From GWC2-45-44 sp041661665 (GTDB taxonomy: Bacteria; Planctomycetota; Phycisphaerae; Sedimentisphaerales; UBA12454): DNA of 46,339 nucleotides. Made by a program: the position numbers and the translations under genes. The notes beneath the pieces were generated by a model. The model worked only from the letters and a program-made list of their open reading frames with translations, ran no database searches and was not told the origin of the DNA. Within the stretch, counting starts at the first letter, position 1. Each line of letters opens with the position of its first letter. Location: NCBI GenBank assembly GCA_041661665.1, contig JBAZTW010000016.1:1-46339 (forward strand), written 5' to 3'. Below are positions 1-9,500 of the stretch, piece by piece.

Positions 1-560
1 TTTGATGCAAAACACTCGTAACCGCGGGGTCATTAAATCTCATCGGCCATCAGGCCGATTCCTCAATTCTTCATTTTTCAATCTTCAATCTTCAATTCTA
101 TCCCCTATCCCGTCAATCCTGTTATCCTGTCCAAAAAAATCCGCGTAATCAGCATCTAAAAAAACAAAATCTCTGTGGCCTCTGTACTACTATCCATAAA
201 CTTCTTGTTTTTTCTGCTTGATTTTTAAATCTTACGTTTATAACTTATTTTTATATAAGGCTTTGCATTTTAGTTTTGAACATTAGAATTTTAGTAATTC
301 GATATTGTTTCGGATTTCGATATTCGTATTTCGGATTTTGGTTGCGGCCTTTTGGCCGCGCCATGAACTCTGTGGCTATTATCTACCTGTTTTTCTTTGT
401 GCCTTTGCGTCTTTGTGGCAAAAATCCGCGTCTAAATTCTTCTTGTGTTCTGGTTAATACTAATCCGTTAATCAGTGAAATCAGCGTTATCAGCGTTTAA
501 AAAAATCCGTAAAATCCGTGCAATCCGTGGTTAAAACCGTTCAAAACTTGACGAAAGCTA
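1..560. repeat. Intergenic mosaic of dispersed short repeat modules
   Basis: No convincing gene is visible here. The stretch is a patchwork of low-complexity phrases: TTCAATCTTCAATC-type runs near 75-105, a CCTGTTATCCTGTCC phrase near 117-131, CTCTGTGGCCTCTGT near 172-186, a TTTGTGCCTTTGCGTCTTTG phrase near 396-415, and ATCCGT...ATCCGTG phrases near 505-530. Such phrases are typical of dispersed intergenic elements in planctomycete and related genomes; that is recalled knowledge, and their copy number here is unknown. Two perfect hairpins lie inside: ATCGGCC/GGCCGAT (42-59) and GCGGCC/GGCCGC (344-359). A short reading frame at 276-500 is made of this repeat material and was not called. Confidence 0.6.
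297..317 (+). repeat. Dispersed repeat core, copy 1
   Basis: This stretch contains TTCGATATTGTTTCGGATTT, which is found again in the same orientation at 24431-24450. Similarity extends to both sides at lower identity (GAATTTTAG versus GAATTTTGG upstream, a run of TTCG-rich words downstream). The second copy lies inside a gene. Confidence 0.75.
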
Positions 561-580
561 ATCAAAATTTTACGTTTTTT

Positions 581-718
581 TGCAAAATTTTGCAAAATGT
601 TGCAGAATTTTGCTCGTTTCATGCAAATTTATGCTTGAATTTTGCAACTTTATGCTCGATTTTTGCAACAAAAACCTGAAAATTTGCGCAGTTTTTCAAA
701 AAAAACTTGCGCAAATCG
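581..718. repeat. Degenerate 21-bp tandem repeat, helically phased
   Basis: TGC occurs at 581, 591, 601, 611, 622, 632, 643, 653 and 664, then at 685 and 708. The first nine are spaced 10 or 11 bp apart, averaging 10.4 bp, the helical repeat of B-DNA. From 601 to 664 they alternate TGCA and TGCT, which gives a higher-order unit of 21 bp. T-runs and A-runs recur in phase between them. The array is AT-rich and has no convincing reading frame. In-phase A/T tracts usually produce intrinsically curved DNA; the role here is unknown. Confidence 0.7.
682..715. repeat. Inverted repeat at end of phased array
   Basis: ATTTGCGCA with a T-run on the left is mirrored by an A-run and TTGCGCAAAT on the right, with one bulged base. 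It could form a stem with a mostly A/T-rich upper part. A second perfect 8-bp inverted repeat, TTTACGTT (733-740) and AACGTAAA (751-758), follows. No gene is close enough to assign either as a terminator with confidence. Confidence 0.45.
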
Positions 719-831
719 CCATAAGTCCTTTATTTACGTTGTAAAAAAGGAACGTAAAATAAGGAGTTACAGTCAAAAGTATAATGCGATTTTTTGCTGA
801 TATCTGAAGTCTGACATCTGACATCTGTTTT

Positions 832-1914
832 TTATTTGCTTGTGTAATAGCCGATTTGTCTGCCGATTTTTTCAACTTCCTCGCTCCGGCGAAAATCGCA
901 TTTATCCGCATCGAGGGTTATCACCGGGCAAGCCCTGAATTTCGCGAATAATTTTTCATATTCAGCGCAGAGCCGTTCAAGAAATTTCATATCAATGCCC
1001 TGCTCATAAGGTCTGTTGCGCAGATGTATCCGCTTCAAACATTCTTCTGCGGACGCTTTTAAATATATAACAACTGTCGGTTCAACCACCAGCGTACCCA
1101 TCTCGATATTTATTTTTTTATACAATTCAAACTGAATTTCATCGAGCCATATCTTTGCGTACACAAGTTCCTGATTCATTATATAATCGCTGATAGCGAT
1201 TCTGCCGTCTTTGAAATTTTGCAATTTCAACTGTTCCATTCGACTCAGAAAAAAATACAACTGGCTATCGAGAGCATATTCCTTTTTACCGGCATAAACA
1301 TCTCTCATAAACGGATTGGCATCGTAAGCCTCTTTTATCAGCCGAAAATCAAACGCATCGGCAAGACCTTTCGCGAGAGTGCTTTTCCCTGCGCCGATTA
1401 TGCCGGCAACAGAAACAAGCTGCGGCAGGCGTGAATCAATATGAAAATTTTCGCCATTGAGTCTTTTGTAAAGAACATAAATTGTTTCACCAAGCAGCGG
1501 ATGAACAGCTTCCGGCGCAAGCTCGCAAAGCCCGGCAAGCACAAACGACCTTAAATGCATATTTCTATGCGGAATGGTCAATTGCACGGTTTTTATCACA
1601 TCCGACCCGAACAGGAGAATATCAATATCAATAATGCGAGAAGCCCAGACCTGCCCTGTTCTTTCTCTGCCGGACAAAGATTCTGTTTTCCTCAAAACTT
1701 CCAGCAGCGCATCAGCCGAAAGAGATGTCTGAATTTCGGCGACACAGTTGAGATAGTCCGGCTGGGCCTTCTGGCCAAGCGGTCTTGTTTCGGTAATCGA
1801 ACTGCTGCGCAGAAGTTTCAACCCATCCTGAGCGTCAAGACTTTTGAGAGCAGCTTTAATATTCTGCTCTCTGTCGCCCAGATTACTGCCAAGACCAAGA
1901 TACGCTATTGTCAT
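832..1914 (-). CDS. folK: HPPK / deoxynucleoside kinase fusion protein
   Basis: This is a two-domain protein of 360 residues. Residues 1 to about 155 match 6-hydroxymethyl-7,8-dihydropterin pyrophosphokinase, which transfers pyrophosphate from ATP to the pterin in folate synthesis; visible marks are LGLGSNLGDR at the start and RIIDIDILLF near 93-103. Residues 165-360 match a deoxynucleoside/deoxyadenosine kinase, with P-loop GIIGAGKST (171-179) and an RNRPYEQG lid segment, which would phosphorylate deoxynucleosides for salvage. I chose ATG 1914, 4 nt after the dapL stop, because HPPK proteins begin M-x-x-AYLGLGSN; an upstream start would add 16 residues inside dapL. It is translationally close to dapL and probably co-transcribed. 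The fusion is clear; the nucleoside preference is not visible. Confidence 0.88.
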   Translation of the reverse strand: MTIAYLGLGSNLGDREQNIKAALKSLDAQDGLKLLRSSSITETRPLGQKAQPDYLNCVAEIQTSLSADALLEVLRKTESLSGRERTGQVWASRIIDIDILLFGSDVIKTVQLTIPHRNMHLRSFVLAGLCELAPEAVHPLLGETIYVLYKRLNGENFHIDSRLPQLVSVAGIIGAGKSTLAKGLADAFDFRLIKEAYDANPFMRDVYAGKKEYALDSQLYFFLSRMEQLKLQNFKDGRIAISDYIMNQELVYAKIWLDEIQFELYKKINIEMGTLVVEPTVVIYLKASAEECLKRIHLRNRPYEQGIDMKFLERLCAEYEKLFAKFRACPVITLDADKCDFRRSEEVEKIGRQIGYYTSK

Positions 1915-1918
1915 ATTT

Positions 1919-3151
1919 TCAATTTTCAATTTTTTTAAATCGTTCCATCGCTTCAGCCACATTTGCGGGACTGCCGAATGCGCTTAATCGGAAAAAGCCT
2001 TCGCCTGCTGCGCCGAATCCGCTGCCGGGTGTGCCGACGACATTTGCCTTTGACAAAAGGCAGTCGAAAAATTCCCAGCTTGTCATTTTCTTCGGCGTTT
2101 TGAGCCAGATGTACGGCGCATTTATCCCGCCATAAACTTCATAGCCAAGAGCGGTCAGAGATTTTCTGATTATCGCGGCGTTTGACATATAAATGTCAAT
2201 AATTTTGCGAACCTGTTTTTTGCCTTCGTTTGTATAGACCGCCGCTGCCGCCATTTGCGAGATATAGCTTGCCCCGTTGAATTTTGTGCAGTGCCTTCTG
2301 TTCCAAATCGGGTTCAGCTCAACAGCCCCGCCGTCTTTTGTCCAGACTTTTAATTCCTTCGGCACGACTGTATATGCGCATCTCAAACCTGTGAAGCCCG
2401 CTGTTTTGCTGAAGCTGCGAAATTCGACAGCTACTTCTTTCGCCCCTGCGATTTCATAAATCGAGTGCGGAATATTATTATCGGATATAAACGCCTCATA
2501 AGCGGCATCGAACAAAATTATCGCCTTATTTTTAAGCGCATAGTCAACCCACATTTTCAACTGCTCTTTTGTCGCCACCGCTCCGGTCGGATTGTTCGGA
2601 TAGCAAAGATAAATCATATCCACCTTTTCCTTTGGAAGAGCAGGAACGAAATTATTATCGGGCGTACAGGGCATATAGACGATATTTGTGAAGCGTCCTT
2701 TGCCGTCAAATTTTCCCGCCCTGCCTGCCATAACATTTGTATCGACATAAACGGGATAGACCGGGTCTGCTACCGCGACGATGTTGTCGAGGCCGAGAAT
2801 TTCCTGAAAATTGCCTGTGTCGCATTTTGAGCCATCGCTGACGAAAATTTCGCTGGTTTCAAGACTTACGCCGCGAGAGGCAAAATCATTGGCGATAATC
2901 GCATCTGTTAGAAAATCGTAGCCCTGTTCCGGGCCATAACCCTTAAAACTATTTCTTTCAGCCATATTATCAACGGCTTTGTGCATCGCATTTATAATTG
3001 CCGGTGGAAGTGGTTCTGTAACATCGCCAATTCCAAGTCTGATAACCTTCGCAGTCGGGTTTTTCTCGCCAAAAGCCCTGACCCGGCGGGAAATTTCCGG
3101 AAAAAGATAGCCGGACTGTAACAAAAGGTAATTTTCATTCACTTTAATCAT
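1919..3151 (-). CDS. dapL: LL-diaminopimelate aminotransferase
   Basis: This PLP-dependent class I/II aminotransferase of 410 residues converts tetrahydrodipicolinate directly to LL-diaminopimelate, using glutamate as amino donor, in the cytoplasm. The product feeds lysine and peptidoglycan synthesis. Seen: the N-terminal YLFPEISRR segment typical of DapL, LGIGDVTEPLP (39-50), the YPNNPTG motif (184-190) and the SFSKTAGFTG loop whose Lys249 should bind PLP. The length fits the family (about 410). GGAG lies 4-7 nt upstream of the ATG. It leads a two-gene unit with folK/dNK. DapL is characteristic of Chlamydiae, Planctomycetes, plants and some other bacteria, which fits the inferred host. Confidence 0.95.
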   Translation of the reverse strand: MIKVNENYLLLQSGYLFPEISRRVRAFGEKNPTAKVIRLGIGDVTEPLPPAIINAMHKAVDNMAERNSFKGYGPEQGYDFLTDAIIANDFASRGVSLETSEIFVSDGSKCDTGNFQEILGLDNIVAVADPVYPVYVDTNVMAGRAGKFDGKGRFTNIVYMPCTPDNNFVPALPKEKVDMIYLCYPNNPTGAVATKEQLKMWVDYALKNKAIILFDAAYEAFISDNNIPHSIYEIAGAKEVAVEFRSFSKTAGFTGLRCAYTVVPKELKVWTKDGGAVELNPIWNRRHCTKFNGASYISQMAAAAVYTNEGKKQVRKIIDIYMSNAAIIRKSLTALGYEVYGGINAPYIWLKTPKKMTSWEFFDCLLSKANVVGTPGSGFGAAGEGFFRLSAFGSPANVAEAMERFKKIEN

Positions 3152-3163
3152 AGAAACTCCGTC

Positions 3164-3269
3164 AATTTAGCTAAAACAGGCAAGTTATATCGAGTCTGAT
3201 TTGGGACGATATATCCTGCGATACTGTGAAAAAGTCTAAGCTAAATTACAGGCAGTCAGAATGACTGTC
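3164..3269. promoter_or_regulatory. Inverted repeats upstream of dapL
   Basis: AATTTAGCT (3164-3172) is mirrored by AGCTAAATT (3239-3247), a perfect 9-bp inverted repeat flanking the dapL upstream region. A separate hairpin GGCAGTCA-GAA-TGACTGTC lies at 3251-3269. They could be operator half-sites or a leader structure; nothing in the sequence identifies a regulator. Confidence 0.35.
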
Positions 3270-3339
3270 AATAACAATAAATTACGGAACTTGTTTATCA
3301 GAAAAGGCTTCTATTGGAAATGGCAATAATAGTTTTAAC

Positions 3340-3368
3340 TTGCATTTCGGCATTGGTTGTGGTAGAAT
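3340..3368 (+). promoter_or_regulatory. Candidate promoter of the giant gene
   Basis: A -10 box TAGAAT (3363-3368) is preceded by TGG, which fits an extended -10 (TGn). A weak -35 TTGCAT (3340-3345) lies 17 bp upstream. Transcription would begin near 3375 and leave a leader of about 175 nt before the start codon. This was called by eye. Confidence 0.45.
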
Positions 3369-3374
3369 CCCGCT

Positions 3375-3536
3375 GTTTATGGGGCTCACGGAAGAGGGAC
3401 GACTATCTGTTGTCGCCCATACCAAAGGCACGCAGGGCTTTTAGCCCGCGAATCCTGGGGCAAGTACATACGGAAATACTCAAACGACTCAGCCTGAATC
3501 GAAATATGTTGTTGCGCTTATAGTGCGAACTTTTTT
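3375..3536 (+). promoter_or_regulatory. Structured leader with terminator-like hairpin (possible attenuator or riboswitch)
   Basis: The leader contains two GC-rich hairpins, GGGaCGAC/GTCGCCC (about 3396-3418) and CGCaGGGC/GCCCGCG (about 3430-3449). It ends in a 7-bp stem with one bulge, GTTGCGC (3511-3517) and GTGCGAAC (3523-3530), followed at once by six T (3531-3536). The T-run abuts the Shine-Dalgarno AGGA (3537-3540). This arrangement is what a transcription-attenuating leader looks like. I do not recognise a known riboswitch class; in particular the conserved words of c-di-GMP-I and cobalamin aptamers are absent. A 69-codon frame crossing it (3314-3523) has no family resemblance. Confidence 0.4.
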
Positions 3537-3549
3537 AGGATGAAAAAAA

Positions 3550-6500
3550 ATGAATAAATCGAACGTTGTGGATAATCATTTGAATTTGTCGGGATGGAAC
3601 AAATCTATGAACAGAAATTTTACAATTAGTGTAATCGTATCACTTATATTTTTAACAGCCGGCGCGTTTGGAGCAAACCGCAACGTACCGGGGTCATACC
3701 CGGACATTCAGGCAGGTATCGCCGCCGCAAATGCAGGCGATGAAGTTGTTGTAGCCGACGGCACATATACCGGCGCAAACAACCGCAACCTCGACTTCGG
3801 CGGCAAGGCTATCACCGTGCGCAGCGCAAGCGGCAACCCGGCAAACTGCATTATCGATTGCCAAAACGCCGGCAGAGGATTTTACTTTCACAACAGCGAA
3901 ACAACCGCTTCTGTCGTAAAAGGTTTTACAATCAAAAACGGCGATGAATACTATGGCGGTGCGATTGAGTGCGAATCATCTTCGCCGACAATTGATAATT
4001 GTATTTTGACCGCAAACGCCGCAACCGCGGCAGGCGGAGCTGTCGATTGCTTTAATTCATCGCCCTGGATTGAAAATTGCGTTATCAAAAACAACACAGC
4101 AGACGATGGCGGAGCTATTGAATGCGGCGGTATCTCTTCCAAGCCGATAATCAAAAACTGCCTTATTACAACAAATAGCGCTGCATACTATGGCGGTGCG
4201 ATTGACTGCTATGATGGGGCAGAGCCGAGTATTGTAAACTGCACTATCGTTGACAATACCGGAGCAAACGCCAAAGGCGGCGTTTATGCCATTGACACAA
4301 GCCATCCGACGATAAAAAATTCTATCTTGTGGAATAACGGCGACGATATTTTCGGTGCGGCTGCAACATATTCCTGCATCGAAGACAATGACAGCGGAAC
4401 AGGAAACATACATACAAATCCGTTGTTTAAAACAGGACCTTTAGGCAATTATTATTTAAGTCAAATCGCGGCAGGTCAATCAGCAGACAGCAATTGCATC
4501 AATACAGGCGGAGATTCGGCTGACACAGTCTTCATCATAGGCCATTCACGCACAACAAGAACGGATAAAGTTGCCGACTCCGGCACAGTCGATATGGGCT
4601 ATCACTACGCCGGCGGCGGAGCGACCGCACAGTACACATTGACTACAATTGTCGATGGCAACAGCCCATGGGGAACACTTGCCCCAAGTTCCGGATTGTC
4701 GTACAAGCAGTATGCCGATGTGCTCCTTACGGCTGCACCAGACCCGAACTATGAGGTTGGAAAATGGACAGGCACAAACAACGATGCAGGTACGGCGTTG
4801 ACAAATACCGTTACGATGACCGCCAATCGCACCGTTGTTGTAAAATTCCGCTCTATTGTTATGTATGGATTGACAACGAAAGTCATCGGCGCAAACGGCA
4901 CGATTGACACGCATAACAATCAGCAGTTCCGCCAACATACCCCCGTTACAATCAACGCATTTCCAACACCGGGCTATGTGATAAAAAACTGGCTAAAAGG
5001 CAATACCGCTGTGTTCGATGCCAATAACCCGGGCACCTACACGGTTATAAACGACCCGAATACATTTATAACAATCGCGATGGAAGAAAATACAACCATC
5101 GGCGTTGAGTTCAAGACCAACCCAGTTACATATCTGCTCGATACTCGCGTTACCGGCGGACATGGCACAATCAGTCCAAGAAGAGACCAGCAGCCGAGCG
5201 GAAAAATTGTTCAGCTTACAGCGACTCCGGATTATGGCTACAAAGTTAAAAAATGGACAGGCACAGACAACGACGGTTCCACCGCGGCGACAAATACCAT
5301 AACAATGACCTCGGCAAAGACAGTCTATGTCGAGTTTGTACTGATACCATCATATACCCTGACGACTACCGCAGACACTGGCGCAGCGATAGCTCCAAGT
5401 TATCCTGCCGGACAAAGCGTTCCGGCAGACAGCGTTGTTTCGCTGACAGCTACGATTCCAGCCGGAACTGTCGTTAAATGGAGCGGAACAGATAATGATA
5501 ACAGCTTGTCGCTTACAAATACCGTAACAATGACCGGCGACAAGACGGTAAATGTTGGTTCTTACACCACGCGAGTTTTACATGTGCCGGGGCAGTACCC
5601 GTCAATTCAGTCGGCAATCAGCGCAGCTAACAGCGGCGACACAATCATTGTAACAAAGAGACCCGGCGCACCATACGGTGGCGGTATAAATCTGAATGGC
5701 AAATCTCTAACTATCGCCAGCGGAATGCCGGACGACCCGTGCTATGTGGCACAAACAATTATCGACTGCCAGTTCAGCAGCAGAGCGTTTACAATGTCGC
5801 AGGGCGAAAATGCTACAATCGACGGCTTTACGATTATCAACTGCTCGCCGAATGGAAGCGACCCGCAGCATATAAACAATAATCCAGCTTCGAGAGGAGC
5901 AGGCGATGGAATAGATGCTAATGCCTTCGGCGGAGCTATTCATTGTTCTAATGGCGCAAGCCCGACGATTTCAAACTGCGTATTCAAAAATTGCCGAGCG
6001 GAAGGACAAAGGGGTCGAAACGCAAATTATGTATGGCCCAATATAAGCCCGGACCCGAATACTAACGGAGTTGACGGAGCGGATGCCAATGATGGAACAG
6101 ATGGAGTAACTGGCAGCCCGAATGGCACGAATGGCACAGATGGTGGAGATGGCGGAAACGGCAATCCTGGTCTGCCGGGCGCAACTGGAACTGACGGCTT
6201 TAACGGCGGTAACGGCGGTAACGGTTTCGGCGGAGCGTTATACTTCGATGTTAACAGCAATCCTGTGATACTGCACTGCAAATTCATCAATTGTTCCGCT
6301 ATCGGCGGAAACGCTGGTAAAGGCGGAAATGGACAAAACGGACAGGGCGGCGGAAATGGCGGTAAGGGCGGAAACGCTGGAAATGGTGGAAAAGGCGGCG
6401 ATGGAAATGACGTGGCCGGAAATGGCGGAAATGGCGGAAACGGCGGTAAGGGCGGAAGCGGCGGAAATGGCGGAAATGGCGGAAATGGCGGTAAGGGCGG

Positions 6501-9500
6501 AAACGCTGGACAGCCGGGCAACGGCAGCGGCGGAGCTATTTATTTCGCCGGCAATAACATAATAAACATAAGATTTTGCGAAATATTAGATTGTAATACA
6601 GTACCCGGACTCGGCAACGCGGGCGGAAACGCTGGGACAGGCGGAAAAGGCGGAGACAGCGGAACCAGCGGAACAGGCGGAACAGGTGGAACAGGCGGAA
6701 AAGGCTCCATACCCGGCACTGATGGCACAAGCGGTACAGATGGAGCTTCGGCGCTTGCTGGAAATGCTGGAAACGGCGGTATCGGCGGAAACGGAAGCAC
6801 GGACGGAGACTCAATCGCTGGCGGATTATATTTTGGGCAAAATTGTATAATCAGCGATATGAACGGCTGTGATTTCATCGGAAACTATACATTCGCAGAC
6901 GTTGACTCATTCCATTATGATGGCGGTAACGGCGGAAATGGTGGAAACGGCGGAAGCGGAGCTATCGGTGGAGCAGGCGGAAAAGGCGGAAATGCGGGCA
7001 AAACAGGCGGAGCCGGCACAGGTAAAATAGGTGGTAACGGCGGTAACGGCGGAAATGGTGGAAACGGCGGAAGCGGCACAGGCACAGGCAGTATTGACGG
7101 ACCGGGCGGCAACGGCGGTAATGGCGGACCTGGTACGGGCAATGGCGGCGTCAATGGAACAGGCGGAGCAGGCGGAACAGGCAACCCGAACGGCACAAAC
7201 GGCTCGGCAACAGGAGCCGGGGCGATAAGTATTACAGGAATACTCGGCTATGGCGGAAGCAACTACTACGCTCAAGACAGCAATGTTGCAATGACCGATT
7301 GCAACTTTGAAGATAACTATACGGCCAAAGTATATGCCTGGGGCGGAGCTGACGGCGGTGCAGAATACTATGAATCAAGCTGTCTCGCCTCTATAAACAA
7401 CTGCTCATTTATAAACAACCAGACGGTGCAAGGGTCCGGCGGTGCGCAGTATTTCATCGGCGGCTTTAGCGGAATCAATCCGAGTTCTGTCAGCATCAGC
7501 AATAATTCACTATATAAGAAGAATTTGTCTGTCGGCTACGGCGGCGCTGTTGCTATTAGACAACCAACATTTATCAGCATTAGCAATTCTACATTTACGG
7601 ATAACGTCGTGGACGCTACTCTTGGCTACGGCGGAGCTATTAGCTGGGACAGTAGATTTGGTAGTTTTTGGCAGGCTCAGATTACGAACAGCGTCTTCAC
7701 AAATAATACCGCTCCTTTCGGCGGAGGTATTCACTGGTTAGACAACCCAAGCAACTTTAACACGGTATCTATTACGGATTGCTCGTTCACGGCAAACCTC
7801 GCCGACCACGGCGGCGGTATCTATTACAGCGGCAGCCAGCCAAACATAACAAACATAACCGGCTGTATTTTTAAACAGAACAAAGCCGGCGGACTGTGGA
7901 CTGTGCCGGAAAACTGGATTTATAACGATATATTCGGCGGCGGCGGAGCTATTTTCTCTCTAACTGCCAACGGAACAATCAGGGATTGTATTATAAGCGA
8001 CAATACCACCAATGGCTCAGGCGGCGGCATCTATATTTGCGGCGGAGACACTCCGGCAGAGCCAAACATAAGCAACTGTCTGATTACAAACAACTCAGCG
8101 CTTTTAGACGGCGGCGGTATAGCCTCGAATTGGTACGCGATACCTTCTATTAAAAACTGCACAATCGTCGGAAACAACGCCGAAAATCCGTACAACCTGA
8201 ATCAGGGACACGGCGGCGGGTTCAGCGGTTCATACAACAGCAATACAACATTAACCGACTGCATCGTCTGGGGCAACTCGGCGACATTCGGCAATCAGAT
8301 ATCTCTGGGCAGCAACCCAGACCGTATTTACGTCAACAGGCCGGCAACGCTGACCATTGACCATTCAACGCTGGAAGGCTATCCGTCTGTATCTGACTAC
8401 TACACTTATGGCAGTTCGACCTTTACTGTATTCAACAGCAACATACTCGACCCGCTGTTTGTAAATACAACTTCATATTTCCTGCAATCGGACAGCCCCG
8501 CTGTGGACGGCGGAAGCAGAACGGCGGCGGCGGCAGGACTATCAGTATACACAACGCAGAAAACAGGCATTGTTGACAGCGGCGCAGTTGACAGAGGCTA
8601 TCACCATAACACCGGTCTGACACTAACAATTACCGTTGTCGGAGGCCACGGAACAGTAACGGCTGATGCCAATAATTTAGTCAGCGGTACATATTTCGGT
8701 ATTGTAGGTTTAAAAGCGACACCGGATACAGGCTACAGAGTAAAGAGCTGGACAGGTACGGATGTTTCGCCGGCCTGGAAAGCAAATATAAATACCGTAA
8801 CAATGACAAACAATAAAACCGTTGTTGTGGTATTTGAAATAGAGCAGGACAAAGTTATCAACGTACCGGCTTTCGCGGGCACTCTTCAGGCGGCAATTGA
8901 TATGGCACAAAACGGCGATACCATAAAACTCGCTGACGGCCATTATGTCGGTACAGGCTTTGCCGTTGACAAAAAGAATATCACAATCGTCGGAAACGAA
9001 GCTAACCCAAATAATGTCATTATCGACTGCAGCGGCGAATGGCCCATAAACGAAGATTATGCAAGAACGCACGGTTTACATCTTATCGGCGACAACCAGA
9101 ATTTTGTAACATTAAATGGTTTGACAATACAAAACTCACAGACATTCACTAGCACTTCGCCTTCACCGGCTAATCCCGGCGATGACGGTAATCCGACCAA
9201 ATCCGACCACGACAACAATGGAGACGCACGAAATAATTATGGTGGAGCAATCACCGTTTTGGGCAACCATATAATTAAAAACTGTATAATCAGAAACTGC
9301 ACTGTAATGGTGCGCCCCGCTACCAACGGCAACGCTGGCGGCGACCCGAATTTAGCGACTACTCCCGTTAACCAGAGCGGCGGAGGCGACGGCGGATATG
9401 GCGGAAACGCTGGCGGCGGCGGTATCTATGTAGTATGGGGAAATCCGACCATACAAAATGTATTGGTCGAAAACTGCCAGGCAATCGGCGGAGACGCTGG

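Noticed and set aside
3375..3510. c-di-GMP-I riboswitch
   Set aside because: Some words (CACGCAGGGC, GGGACG) look similar, but the order and the conserved aptamer words are not met; left as an unidentified structured leader.
3314..3523. 69-codon plus-strand frame in the leader of the giant gene
   Set aside because: It has no family resemblance, its start precedes the likely transcription start, and it overlaps the hairpins better explained as RNA structure.
6027..6521. Long Pro/Phe-rich minus-strand frame
   Set aside because: It is the complement of the Gly-rich repeat in the giant gene; repetitive GGCGG units create open antisense frames automatically.
6298..7213. Possible CRISPR array or collagen gene
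   Set aside because: Units are 9 bp without spacers and are coding; Gly-Gly-x with almost no Pro is not a collagen Gly-x-y pattern.
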